Shown here piece after piece: positions 8,950 to 17,551 of a stretch of 64,000 nucleotides of DNA. The stretch is from Curvibacter sp. AEP1-3. GTDB lineage: Bacteria > Pseudomonadota > Gammaproteobacteria > Burkholderiales > Burkholderiaceae_C. The stretch lies in NCBI RefSeq assembly GCF_002163715.1, contig NZ_CP015698.1, positions 3,591,845-3,655,844 of the forward strand. The letters run 5' to 3'. How positions within the stretch are numbered: the stretch's first letter is position 1; every line of letters starts with the position of its first letter. The notes beneath the pieces are model-generated. The model ran no database searches. It was not told the origin of the DNA and was given only the letters and a program-made list of their open reading frames with translations. A program made the position numbers and the translations under genes.

Positions 8950-8983
8950 GCGTTGCTTGAGCTTTGGAGCTTTCAGCGAACGC
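8950..8983 (-). promoter_or_regulatory. Long imperfect hairpin in the metK leader
   Basis: On the minus strand GCGTT at the 5' end pairs with AACGC at the 3' end, with an inner GC pair, a TG/CA step and an AGCT/AGCT stem around a CCAA loop. It ends 27 bases before the metK start. I cannot match it to a known SAM riboswitch class. Confidence 0.45.
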
Positions 8984-9101
8984 TTTAGCAGATACGCCGG
9001 AATCGGCGAGGCACAATGGCTTCTTTTTGATCAGTTGCCCCTGTGAAGTCACCCTGCAAGTAGTTCTATAACTCGGTGACATCGTGAATTTTAGCCCACC
9101 C

Positions 9102-9962
9102 ATGGCCTTTGTATTTCAATTCCTCTCCCGCTGGCCTTTGTGGTTGTTGCACCGCTTGGGGGCTGTGTGCGGTTGGCTGGTCTACGCGCTGTCCCCCGGC
9201 TACCGCAGTCGCTTGCAGGACAACGCCAGTCAGGCAGGAATTCTCGATGCAGACCGACGCAAAGCAGTGGCAGCTGCCGGTCGAATGGTGATGGAGCTTC
9301 CCCGGCTATGGCTGGGTGCCCCGGTGCCGGTGATGTGGGACGGTGCCCATCACATTGAGCAAGCGCTGGCTGAGCAGCGCGGGATTATTTTTTTGACACC
9401 TCACTTGGGCAGTTTTGAGGTGACTGCACAGGCCTTTGCAAGTCGCTTCGGGGTATCCGGCGCGCCCATGACGGTGCTGTACCGGCCCGCCCGTCAAGCG
9501 TGGCTGCGCCGGATTATTGAGGCCAGTCGTGCGCGACCGGGTCTGCACACTGCACCTGCCAACCTGGCGGGAGTGAAGCAGCTGATCAAAGCCCTGCGGT
9601 CAGGGCAGTGTGTGGGTCTGCTGCCCGACCAAGTGCCCCCTGGGGGTCAAGGCGCTTGGGTTCCTTTTTTTGCACGCGATGCTTACACCATGACGCTGGC
9701 CGCGAGGTTGGCCCAGCAAACCGGTGCCCGTCTGGTCTTGGCGTGGGGTGAGCGTTTGCCGGCCGGTGCGGGTTACAAAGTCTGTGTGCGGCCTTACGAG
9801 CTGGCCTTGTCACTGGACTTGACGGAAGCCACCGCCCAGATCAATGCCGCCATGGAGCAGGTCATCAGGGAATTGCCTTCTCAATACCTGTGGGGCTACG
9901 CGCGCTATAAACAACCCCGGCGGCCGGACCTGGCAGTCGGACAGGAAAGCCATAAAGAATGA
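9102..9962 (+). CDS. Lipid A biosynthesis acyltransferase (LpxL/HtrB family), first copy
   Basis: Inner-membrane enzyme that transfers an acyl chain from acyl-ACP to a lipid A precursor. A hydrophobic N-terminal anchor is followed by the LPLAT catalytic motif H-x4-E (TPHLGSFE, H101 and E106 counted from 9102) and the GLLPDQVPPGG stretch typical of the family. The start at 9102 is preferred, as the region from 9084 adds only six residues. It overlaps the second copy by 4 bases, suggesting coupled production of primary and secondary acylation enzymes. Confidence 0.88.
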   Translation: MAFVFQFLSRWPLWLLHRLGAVCGWLVYALSPGYRSRLQDNASQAGILDADRRKAVAAAGRMVMELPRLWLGAPVPVMWDGAHHIEQALAEQRGIIFLTPHLGSFEVTAQAFASRFGVSGAPMTVLYRPARQAWLRRIIEASRARPGLHTAPANLAGVKQLIKALRSGQCVGLLPDQVPPGGQGAWVPFFARDAYTMTLAARLAQQTGARLVLAWGERLPAGAGYKVCVRPYELALSLDLTEATAQINAAMEQVIRELPSQYLWGYARYKQPRRPDLAVGQESHKE

Positions 9963-10819
9963 GTCGTTGGATATTGCGTTGCATTGAGGTACTGGGCCGG
10001 TTGCCGCTGCCGTTGCTTCGGGGTTTGGGGGTCGTGTTTGGTTGGGCTTTGTACCTGCTGGTTCGCTCACGGCGGAGGGTGGTGGATATCAACCTGACAA
10101 TCTGCTTCCCCGAATGGACGCCCTCATTCCGTAGCAGGCAATCGATCCGCACTTTTGTCGCGTTCGCCCAAGCGTGGCTGGATCGAGGCTGGTTATGGCA
10201 TGCAAGCCCTGAGGTACTCAGGGAGCGCTTACGCTTGTGCGGAGCTCTCGAAGAATTGGCGGGCGAAGCGCCCACTGTTTTGTTCGCCCCGCATTTCGTC
10301 GGCTTGGATGCCGGATGGACAGCCTTGACCCAGCAGGGCAAGCGCAGCTATACGACCATCTATACCGACCAAGCCAACAAAGTGGCTGACGCTTGGATAT
10401 TGGCCGGGCGCAAGCGATTCGGCGGACGGTTGTTCGGTCGGGTTGAGGGGGTGAAGCCCATCATTGCGGGACTGAAGGCAGGAGAGCCGCTGTACCTCTT
10501 GCCCGACATGAATTTCGGTCCGGAAGAGTCCTTGTTCGTGCCGTTTTATGGTCGCCCGGCCGCGACCGTTCCATCCCTGTCGCGCTTTGCCCGCTTGTCG
10601 CGCGCAAAGGTGGTACCCATCCTTTGCCGCCTGACGTCCACCGGCTACGAGATCGAGGTACTCCCCGCTTGGATGGATTTTCCCAGTGGGGACTTGGAGG
10701 CAGATACGGCCCGCATGAACCGCACGCTGGAAACTTACATCAAACAGATGCCCGAGCAGTATTACTGGGTGCACAAACGGTTTAAAGACCAGCCTGCGGG
10801 CATGACGCCGCCTTACTGA
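9959..10819 (+). CDS. Lipid A biosynthesis acyltransferase (LpxL/HtrB family), second copy
   Basis: Paralogue of the preceding gene, 286 residues, with the same layout: N-terminal membrane anchor, catalytic H-x4-D (APHFVGLD, H112 and D117) and the YLLPDMNFGPEESLFVPF segment that corresponds to the second conserved block. The change from Glu to Asp in the dyad and the different flanks imply another acyl chain or acceptor position than copy one. It begins in an ATGA overlap and its stop overlaps the convergent engB stop by 7 bases. Confidence 0.88.
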   Translation: MSRWILRCIEVLGRLPLPLLRGLGVVFGWALYLLVRSRRRVVDINLTICFPEWTPSFRSRQSIRTFVAFAQAWLDRGWLWHASPEVLRERLRLCGALEELAGEAPTVLFAPHFVGLDAGWTALTQQGKRSYTTIYTDQANKVADAWILAGRKRFGGRLFGRVEGVKPIIAGLKAGEPLYLLPDMNFGPEESLFVPFYGRPAATVPSLSRFARLSRAKVVPILCRLTSTGYEIEVLPAWMDFPSGDLEADTARMNRTLETYIKQMPEQYYWVHKRFKDQPAGMTPPY

Positions 10820-11547
10820 GCGTCGGTGGCAGGAATTGCCTGCGCCTCCAGGGATGGTGTATCGGGGTGTGCCCAGTCCCATAGCAGCGTAGCCACTTCG
10901 TCGATGCCGGTGCGCTTGGTCGCAGAAAACAGACGGACTTCGCCCCCGCCGGCTTGTAGCTTGGTAATGGACAGCACTTTGGCGCCCTCAGAGCGGGTCA
11001 ACTTGTCGGCCTTGGTCAAAACGACCAGGAATTTCAAGCCTTCTGCTACGCGGGGGCGAATGACGTCCAGCAGGATTTCATCCAACTCAGTCATGCCATG
11101 TCGCGGATCGCACATGAGCACAATGGCCTTCAAGTTCTTGCGCGTGACCAGGTAATTTGCCATCACCTGTTGCCAGCGGATTTTGTCCTGCTTGGGAACG
11201 GCCGCATAGCCATAACCCGGCAAATCGGTCAGCACGGCGTCGGTGGCGCCTTGTTTGCCCAAGGCAAACAAGTTGATGTGCTGGGTGCGCCCGGGCTTCT
11301 TGGAGGCGAATGCCAGCTGCTTCTGCTGGGTCAGTGTGTTGATGCAGGTGGATTTGCCCGCGTTGGAACGTCCGACAAAGGCAATTTCAGGTACGTCCAG
11401 CTCGGGCAGGAAGTGCAGTTGGGGGGCGGTGGTCAGGAATCGGGCGGTATGCAGCCAGCCTAGTGCGATGGTGGCTGCGCTTTTCTCAGGAGGGGCTGAA
11501 ATCGTCTTGGAAGGGGTCGCGCCCTTTGGGTTTTGTGTTGTGGTCAT
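10813..11547 (-). CDS. engB: Ribosome biogenesis GTP-binding protein EngB (YihA/YsxC)
   Basis: Small cytosolic GTPase needed for large ribosomal subunit assembly. G motifs are in order: GRSNAGKS (G1) near residue 55, DLPGYGYA (G3) near 105 and LTKADK (G4) near 175. At 244 residues it is a little longer than average, owing to a low-complexity N-terminal tail. The start at 11547 is preferred over one 22 codons upstream because the extension would run into the divergent cytochrome promoter region. The 3' end overlaps the acyltransferase gene. Confidence 0.93.
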   Translation of the reverse strand: MTTTQNPKGATPSKTISAPPEKSAATIALGWLHTARFLTTAPQLHFLPELDVPEIAFVGRSNAGKSTCINTLTQQKQLAFASKKPGRTQHINLFALGKQGATDAVLTDLPGYGYAAVPKQDKIRWQQVMANYLVTRKNLKAIVLMCDPRHGMTELDEILLDVIRPRVAEGLKFLVVLTKADKLTRSEGAKVLSITKLQAGGGEVRLFSATKRTGIDEVATLLWDWAHPDTPSLEAQAIPATDAQ

Positions 11548-11617
11548 TGATTTGGAAGGTAAACCCAGAGCTGCATTGTAGAATGGCGCTGTTCCGCCCA
11601 CCAGACACAACATCCCT

Positions 11618-12256
11618 ATGAAGTTGATTGCTCAATTGATCATCGCAGCCTCCGTGGCTACGCTCGCTGTTTCTTCCTTTGCGGAAGAGCCGAAAAAAGA
11701 GGCCGCTGCAGTTGCAAAGCCGGATCTGGCCAAGGGTGAGGCAAGCTATGGCGCTGTGTGCGCTGCTTGCCACGGCGCCGACGGCAACTCTGGTACGCCC
11801 GCCTACCCCAAGCTGGCACAACAGCACCCCGAATACCTGGTGAAGCAGTTGCAGGAGTTCAAGTCCGACAAACGCAATAACGCGGTCATGAAGGGCTTTG
11901 CGTCTGCGTTGAGCGACGAGGACATGAAAAACATCGCTTACTGGGTGACCAGTAAAAAAGCCAAACCCGGTTTCGCGAAAGACAAAGAACTGGTGACCTT
12001 GGGTGAGCGTATTTACCGCGGTGGCATTGCAGACCGTCAGGTCGCTGCCTGTGCCGGTTGCCACAGCCCGAACGGCGCTGGTATTCCTTCCCAATACCCT
12101 CGCTTGAGCGGCCAGCATGCCGATTACACCGTGGCCCAACTGACAGCATTCCGCGACGGAGTCCGCAAGAACAACCTGCAAATGACACAAGTGGCTGCGA
12201 AGCTGAATGACCGCGAAATCAAGGCGGTAGCCGACTACGTCGCCGGGCTGCGCTAA
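11618..12256 (+). CDS. Diheme cytochrome c4-type protein
   Basis: Periplasmic electron carrier of 212 residues with a signal peptide (cleavage near S-S-F-A, about residue 23) and two c-type haem sites, CAACH and CAGCH, spaced as in cytochrome c4. This two-domain layout with similar halves is typical of proteins that shuttle electrons from the bc1 complex to terminal oxidases. The gene sits just before the haem-attachment genes resB and ccsB, which would mature it, but a terminator separates them. Confidence 0.92.
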   Translation: MKLIAQLIIAASVATLAVSSFAEEPKKEAAAVAKPDLAKGEASYGAVCAACHGADGNSGTPAYPKLAQQHPEYLVKQLQEFKSDKRNNAVMKGFASALSDEDMKNIAYWVTSKKAKPGFAKDKELVTLGERIYRGGIADRQVAACAGCHSPNGAGIPSQYPRLSGQHADYTVAQLTAFRDGVRKNNLQMTQVAAKLNDREIKAVADYVAGLR

Positions 12257-12313
12257 AGCGTCGGCTTTCTGTGGTTCTTGAGGGAACCAAAGGGAGCGCA
12301 GACAACCCAACAG

Positions 12314-12348
12314 GCGGGACCATCAACACGATGGCCCGCTTTTTTTTT
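12314..12348 (+). terminator. Rho-independent terminator after the cytochrome c4 gene
   Basis: GCGGG and CCAT pair with ATGG and CCCGC around a short A-rich loop, and nine T residues follow. It isolates the cytochrome gene from resB. Confidence 0.85.
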
Positions 12349-12362
12349 GATGATTTTCCTCC

Positions 12363-14483
12363 ATGACTGTTTCAACCCAAGGCATTGAGCTCAATGTCGG
12401 TTCCCGTGCCTGGCGTGCCGGCGTGGAGCTGCTGTCCTCCATGCGGTTTGCCATCTCACTTTTGACGGTGATTTGCATTGCTTCGATCATCGGAACCGTT
12501 CTCAAGCAGCACGAACCGGTCGGGAACTACGTCAACCAGTTTGGCCCGTTCTGGGCGGAAGTTTTTCAGCGCGCCAGTCTTTTCAATGTTTACAGCGCAT
12601 GGTGGTTTTTGCTGATCCTGGCGTTTCTGGTGGTGAGCACTTCGCTATGTGTGGCCCGGAACACACCCAAGATACTGGCTGATTTGCGCTCTTACAAGGA
12701 AAACATCCGGGAGCAAAGCCTGAAGGCTTTCGGGCATAAAGCGCAGGCGCAGATGCAAGAGTCGCCGGAGGCTGCCGCCCGTCGTTTGGGTGGCTTGCTG
12801 GCAGGTGGCGGTTGGAAGGTCAAGCTCCAATCCCGCGAGACTGCAAAGGGCACGGGGTGGATGTTGGCCGCCAAAGCGGGTGCTGCCAACAAGCTGGGCT
12901 ACATCGCTGCCCACAGTGCCATTGTGCTGGTGTGCCTGGGGGGCTTGCTGGATGGTGATCTGGTCGTGCGTGCGCAAATGTTGTTTGCCGGTAAAGTTCC
13001 TTTCAAGGGTGGCGGGATGATTGCGGATGTTCCTGCTGAACACCGCCTGAGCGAGCGCAACCCGACATTCCGGGGTAACCTGATGGTGGCTGAAGGGACC
13101 CAGTCCAGCACCGCCATCCTGAGCCAGTCGGACGGCATTCTGTTGCAGGAGCTCCCCTTCGCTGTAGAGCTCAAAAAATTCATTGTGGAGTACTACTCCA
13201 CCGGCATGCCCAAGCTGTTTGCCAGTGACATCGTTATTCACGATAAAGCCACGGGAGAAAAGATCCCTGCCCGCGTGGAAGTGAACCATCCGGCGAGCTA
13301 CAAAGGCATTGAAATTTACCAGTCCAGTTTTGATGACGGTGGTTCGGCCCTGAAGTTCAAGGCGCAACCTCTTCGTGCCGGAGGTGCTGCTTTCGACTTG
13401 CAGGGCATTGTGGGTGGCAGCAGCGCCATTGCCAGCCGCGACAGTGGCAATGCAGATGACTTGACGGTGGAATACACGGGGCTGCGGGTGATCAACGTTG
13501 AAAACCTGTCTGCGGATGCCGGTGCCAAAACGGATGTGCGAGGTGTGGACTTGCGCTCTGCGGTAGATGCCCAGCTGGGCGCTGCCAACAAACACAAAGA
13601 GGGCAAAAGTCTGCGCAATATCGGGCCTAGCTTCAGTTACAAGTTGCGCGACAAAGCCGGACAGGCGAGGGAGTTCAACAACTACATGCTGCCAGCCGAC
13701 CTCGGTGACGGCACCTCAGTGTTTTTGCTGGGCATGCGTGAGAGCCCCTCGGAACCGTTCCGTTATCTGCGGGTACCTGCGGATGCAGATGGTGGCATGG
13801 ATGGTTTTCTCCGCTTGAGCCGCGCGCTGGCAGATCCTGAACTGCGTAAAGAGGCGGTCAGGCGCTACGCGACCAAAGCAATCGATTCCAAGCGCCCGGA
13901 CTTGGTGGAGCAGCTCGCCGGGTCTGCGAATCGTGCGTTGACATTGTTTGCCGGTACAGACAAGTCGACAGCAGGTTTACAAGCTATCTCTGACTTTATT
14001 GAGGCGAATGTGCCGGAAACCGAGCGGAATAAAGCAGGCGAAGTGCTGGTTCGCATATTGAATGGTGTGCTCTACGAATTGGCCCAACTCAGCCGAGAAA
14101 AAGCGGGGTTGAAGCCCTTGCCCGCTGATGCCGCTACGCAAACCTTCATGACCCAAGCCGTACTGGCCCTTAGTGATGTGCCTCTGTATCCGGCTCCCTT
14201 CGTGCTTTCTCTGACCGACTTCACCCAAGTACAGGCCAGCGTGTTTCAGGTTGCCCGGGCACCGGGTAAGACCGTGGTGTATCTGGGTTGTGCACTCTTG
14301 ATTCTCGGGGTCTTTGCCATGTTGTATGTGCGTGAGCGCCGATTGTGGATATGGTTGGAGCCTGTAGAAACAGGCTCTGGCATGACAGCGGCCACGATGG
14401 CGCTGTCCACCAACAGAAAAACCATGGATGGCGACAAAGAGTTCGACCACCTGAAACGCCGCCTGTTAGCCTGGAAGGAATAA
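12363..14483 (+). CDS. resB: Cytochrome c biogenesis protein ResB (Ccs1)
   Basis: One half of the system II haem-ligation machine that attaches haem to periplasmic apocytochromes. The 706 residues have three N-terminal membrane helices (about residues 22-45, 78-98 and 175-197), a large periplasmic domain and a final helix near 640-660 followed by a cytoplasmic tail. The motif FAISLLTVICIASIIGTVL in helix one is typical. It precedes ccsB by 3 bases, the usual pair. The ATG lies 15 bases after the terminator T-run. Confidence 0.93.
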   Translation: MTVSTQGIELNVGSRAWRAGVELLSSMRFAISLLTVICIASIIGTVLKQHEPVGNYVNQFGPFWAEVFQRASLFNVYSAWWFLLILAFLVVSTSLCVARNTPKILADLRSYKENIREQSLKAFGHKAQAQMQESPEAAARRLGGLLAGGGWKVKLQSRETAKGTGWMLAAKAGAANKLGYIAAHSAIVLVCLGGLLDGDLVVRAQMLFAGKVPFKGGGMIADVPAEHRLSERNPTFRGNLMVAEGTQSSTAILSQSDGILLQELPFAVELKKFIVEYYSTGMPKLFASDIVIHDKATGEKIPARVEVNHPASYKGIEIYQSSFDDGGSALKFKAQPLRAGGAAFDLQGIVGGSSAIASRDSGNADDLTVEYTGLRVINVENLSADAGAKTDVRGVDLRSAVDAQLGAANKHKEGKSLRNIGPSFSYKLRDKAGQAREFNNYMLPADLGDGTSVFLLGMRESPSEPFRYLRVPADADGGMDGFLRLSRALADPELRKEAVRRYATKAIDSKRPDLVEQLAGSANRALTLFAGTDKSTAGLQAISDFIEANVPETERNKAGEVLVRILNGVLYELAQLSREKAGLKPLPADAATQTFMTQAVLALSDVPLYPAPFVLSLTDFTQVQASVFQVARAPGKTVVYLGCALLILGVFAMLYVRERRLWIWLEPVETGSGMTAATMALSTNRKTMDGDKEFDHLKRRLLAWKE

Positions 14484-14486
14484 GAA

Positions 14487-15836
14487 ATGAGCGCACTACC
14501 CGCCAACGAAACAGTAGGTACCGATGGGTCGGTGACCTTGGAATTGAACGCCAGCTATTTCAAGCGCTCGATGTGGGAATGGCTGTTTGCAGTGCTTGTC
14601 ATGGCAGGCGGTGTGTTTGCCTTTGTGCAATACCAGTCCGCCATGGACGTGTACGAAAAAGGCATCTTGTTGGGGGCCATGCCTGCTGCCATCTGGCTGG
14701 GATGGCTTTGGAAGCCACTGCAACGACTGATGCTGGTGGTTGCCGCTTTTTCATTGCTAGGAATTAACACTTACCAGAACGACCTTGCACGTGCAGAAAC
14801 GGTGTTCTGGCTGAAGTACTTCTTGTCCAGCCAATCTGCGATTTTGTGGATGAGCATGCTGTTTTTCATGGCGACGCTTTTCTATTGGATTGGTGTGTTC
14901 GCCAAAGGGCGGGCTGACGGTTTGGAACTGGTCGCTTCCCGCTTGGTATGGGCCGCGGTGACTATGGCACTCATCGGGACCATGGTGCGTTGGTACGAGA
15001 GCTATCTGCTGGGTGCAGACATCGGCCACATTCCGGTGAGTAACCTCTACGAAGTGTTCGTGATGTTCTGCTGGATGACAGCTGTGTTTTACTTGTACTT
15101 CGAAGCGCAATACAAAACCCGCGCGCTGGGTGCCTTCGTCATGCTGGTGGTGAGTGCTGCGGTCGGTTTCTTGCTCTGGTACACCGTGGAGCGGCAAGCC
15201 CAAGAAATCCAGCCTTTGGTCCCGGCTTTGAAAAGCTGGTGGATGAAATTGCACGTCCCTGCCAACTTCATCGGCTACGGTACCTTTGCTTTGGCCGCGA
15301 TGGTGGCTTTTGCCTACCTGATCAAGCAGCAAGCGTCGGAGACCAAGTGGTACCGCATGGCGCCGCTCTGGCTCTTGGGCGTGGTCTTGTGCTTTGAGCC
15401 CATCGTGTTTCGCAAGTCTTCGGTCACCGGCTTGAGTGACTACTGGGCCATGTACTTCGGCATTTCTGCCTTGATCGTCGCCGGCATTTTATTGGGGCGC
15501 AAAGCAATCGCAGCCAAGTTGCCCGATTTCGAAGTGCTGGACGACGTGATGTACAAGTCCATCGCGGTCGGATTCGCGTTTTTCACGATCGCTACCGTGC
15601 TGGGCGCCTTGTGGGCTGCAGAAGCCTGGGGTGGCTATTGGAGCTGGGATCCCAAAGAAACCTGGGCCTTGATCGTCTGGCTGAACTACGCTGCTTGGTT
15701 ACATATGCGGCTGATGAAAGGCCTGCGTGGCACAGTAGCCGCCTGGTGGGCACTGGCGGGGCTGGCAGTCACAACCTTCGCCTTCATCGGGGTGAACATG
15801 TTCCTTAGCGGGTTGCACAGCTACGGAACTTTGTAA
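14487..15836 (+). CDS. ccsB: Cytochrome c biogenesis protein CcsB (CcsA/ResC family)
   Basis: Haem-handling partner of ResB in system II cytochrome c maturation. The 449-residue membrane protein has about ten helices and the tryptophan-rich haem-binding signature WGGYWSWDPKETW near residue 375, flanked by helices carrying conserved histidines. It follows resB within the same operon. msrP comes 45 bases later, so cytochrome maturation and methionine sulfoxide repair may be co-transcribed. Confidence 0.95.
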   Translation: MSALPANETVGTDGSVTLELNASYFKRSMWEWLFAVLVMAGGVFAFVQYQSAMDVYEKGILLGAMPAAIWLGWLWKPLQRLMLVVAAFSLLGINTYQNDLARAETVFWLKYFLSSQSAILWMSMLFFMATLFYWIGVFAKGRADGLELVASRLVWAAVTMALIGTMVRWYESYLLGADIGHIPVSNLYEVFVMFCWMTAVFYLYFEAQYKTRALGAFVMLVVSAAVGFLLWYTVERQAQEIQPLVPALKSWWMKLHVPANFIGYGTFALAAMVAFAYLIKQQASETKWYRMAPLWLLGVVLCFEPIVFRKSSVTGLSDYWAMYFGISALIVAGILLGRKAIAAKLPDFEVLDDVMYKSIAVGFAFFTIATVLGALWAAEAWGGYWSWDPKETWALIVWLNYAAWLHMRLMKGLRGTVAAWWALAGLAVTTFAFIGVNMFLSGLHSYGTL

Positions 15837-15881
15837 GAAAACACGGTCTCCCACGACCAAACTGGAAACAAGGAAGTCACC

Positions 15882-16889
15882 ATGCATATCAAGTCCTCCT
15901 CTAACGGGTTCGAACATCCGGTTTCCAGCGAAATCACACCGCAGGTGGTCTATCAAGACCGGCGCCGCCTACTCAAACACATGGCAACGGGCGTCGCAGG
16001 CGCGGGTTTGGCGACCTGGGCTTCCCGAAAAGCCATAGCCCAAGGTGCAGGCTGGGGCGCAAAGCCCGGCAAGCTGGCTGCGCTCAACACCAAAGCCACG
16101 TCGGTGGACGGGGCGGTCACGTCCGAGAAGGTCACACCCTACAAAGACGCCAGCACCTACAACAATTTCTACGAATTCGGTACCGACAAGGCGGACCCCG
16201 CGGTCAACGCCCATACCCTCAAAACCACACCGTGGACGGTGGAGGTGGAGGGCCTCGTCAAAAAACCGGGCAAGTTTGCGATGGAAGACCTGCTCAAACT
16301 CAGCCCCATGGAAGAGCGGATCTATCGCCTGCGTTGCGTAGAGGGCTGGTCCATGGTGATCCCGTGGGTGGGCTATTCACTGGCTGAGCTGATCAAGAAG
16401 GTAGAGCCTTTGGGGAGCGCCAAGTATGTGGAGTTCGTGACGCTGGCAGACCCCAAAACCATGCCTTTTGTAGGTTCCAGAGTCCTGGATTGGCCCTACG
16501 TGGAAGGCCTGCGTTTGGATGAAGCCCAGCATCCGCTGACGTTACTGACCTTTGGCATGTACGGCGAGATATTGCCGAACCAGAGCGGGGCTCCGGTACG
16601 GCTGGTGGTGCCGTGGAAATACGGCTTCAAGAGCGGCAAGAGCATCGTGAAGATCCGCTTCACCGAGAAGCCACCGGCCACCGCTTGGAATAAGGCTGCA
16701 GCGAATGAATATGGCTTCTATTCCAACGTGAATCCGAACGTGGATCACCCACGCTGGAGCCAAGCCACGGAGCGTCGCATTGGCGAAGATGGCTTGTTTG
16801 CCAAAAAGCGCAAGACCTTGATGTTCAACGGCTATGAGGCCCAAGTGGGTCAGTTGTACGCCGGCATGGACTTGAAGAAGTTTTTCTAA
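15882..16889 (+). CDS. msrP: Protein-methionine-sulfoxide reductase catalytic subunit MsrP
   Basis: Periplasmic molybdopterin enzyme that reduces methionine sulfoxide in exported proteins. The 335-residue protein has a Tat signal ([12 protein letters not shown] near residues 26-37) and would depend on the tatABC genes at 55529-57024. The molybdenum-ligating cysteine lies in [11 protein letters not shown] near residue 152, within the sulfite-oxidase-type fold. It is paired with msrQ 12 bases downstream, the standard two-gene unit. Confidence 0.95.
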   Translation: MHIKSSSNGFEHPVSSEITPQVVYQDRRRLLKHMATGVAGAGLATWASRKAIAQGAGWGAKPGKLAALNTKATSVDGAVTSEKVTPYKDASTYNNFYEFGTDKADPAVNAHTLKTTPWTVEVEGLVKKPGKFAMEDLLKLSPMEERIYRLRCVEGWSMVIPWVGYSLAELIKKVEPLGSAKYVEFVTLADPKTMPFVGSRVLDWPYVEGLRLDEAQHPLTLLTFGMYGEILPNQSGAPVRLVVPWKYGFKSGKSIVKIRFTEKPPATAWNKAAANEYGFYSNVNPNVDHPRWSQATERRIGEDGLFAKKRKTLMFNGYEAQVGQLYAGMDLKKFF

Positions 16890-16901
16890 ATCCGGCGGAC
16901 G

Positions 16902-17519
16902 TTGATGAACACGTGGTTGCTACACCGCGGTGCCAAACCGTGCCTGCTTTTGGCGATTTGCGCTCCCTTGGCCTATCTGGTGTGGGCTGCGGTGGCCGAA
17001 CAGTTGGGTGCAAATCCGGCTGAAGCCCTGATCCGGTCCACAGGAGATTGGACCTTGCGTTTGCTCTGCCTGACGCTGTTGATCACCCCACTACGGGTCG
17101 TCACTGGCTGGTCCGGATTAGCCCGCTTTCGCCGCATGGTGGGCGTTTCGACTTTTTGCTACGGCCTTCTTCACTTGGCTGCTTACAGCTGGTTGGACAT
17201 GGGGCTGGAGCTTGCTGACATCGTTGTCGACATCGTAAAGCGGCCGTTTATTCTGGTCGGCTTTGCAGGGATGGTGTTGCTCACTGCGTTGGCTGCCACG
17301 TCCTTCAACCGGGCGATCAAAGCGATGGGGGCAAAGCGGTGGCAGACTTTGCACCGAAGTGTGTACGCGATTGCTGTATTCGCCATCCTCCACTTCTTCT
17401 GGATGCGCGCCGGCAAAAACAATTTCGCAGAGGTGGCGGTATATGCCGCCATTCTGAGTGCTTTGCTCGGGTGGCGTGCCCGGAATTTTTGGATAAAAAG
17501 GACTGCTGGCGCCCGTTGA
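16902..17519 (+). CDS. msrQ: Haem-binding membrane subunit MsrQ
   Basis: Inner-membrane b-type haem protein that passes electrons from the quinone pool or a flavin reductase to MsrP. The 205 residues form about six helices, with family signatures GDWTLRLLCLTLLITPLR and the histidine in RRMVGVSTFCYGLLHL. The last six codons and the TGA stop lie inside a copy of the dispersed 49-base repeat, so the natural C-terminus appears to have been shaped by that element. Confidence 0.93.
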   Translation: MMNTWLLHRGAKPCLLLAICAPLAYLVWAAVAEQLGANPAEALIRSTGDWTLRLLCLTLLITPLRVVTGWSGLARFRRMVGVSTFCYGLLHLAAYSWLDMGLELADIVVDIVKRPFILVGFAGMVLLTALAATSFNRAIKAMGAKRWQTLHRSVYAIAVFAILHFFWMRAGKNNFAEVAVYAAILSALLGWRARNFWIKRTAGAR

Positions 17520-17549
17520 ATATGCGCGAGCAGCTATTCTTTTTATAGC
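17500..17549 (-). repeat. Dispersed 49-base repeat, copy over the msrQ stop
   Basis: Minus-strand copy with a perfect first stem (GCTAT, seven bases, ATAGC) and GCGC, eleven bases, GCGCCAG. It supplies the last codons and stop of msrQ and fills the gap up to the convergent lysA. Confidence 0.85.
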
Positions 17550-17551
17550 GT

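Noticed and set aside
8923..9083. Known SAM riboswitch class before metK
   Set aside because: Conserved cores of the SAM-I, SAM-II or SAH classes were not visible; only a generic hairpin is supported.
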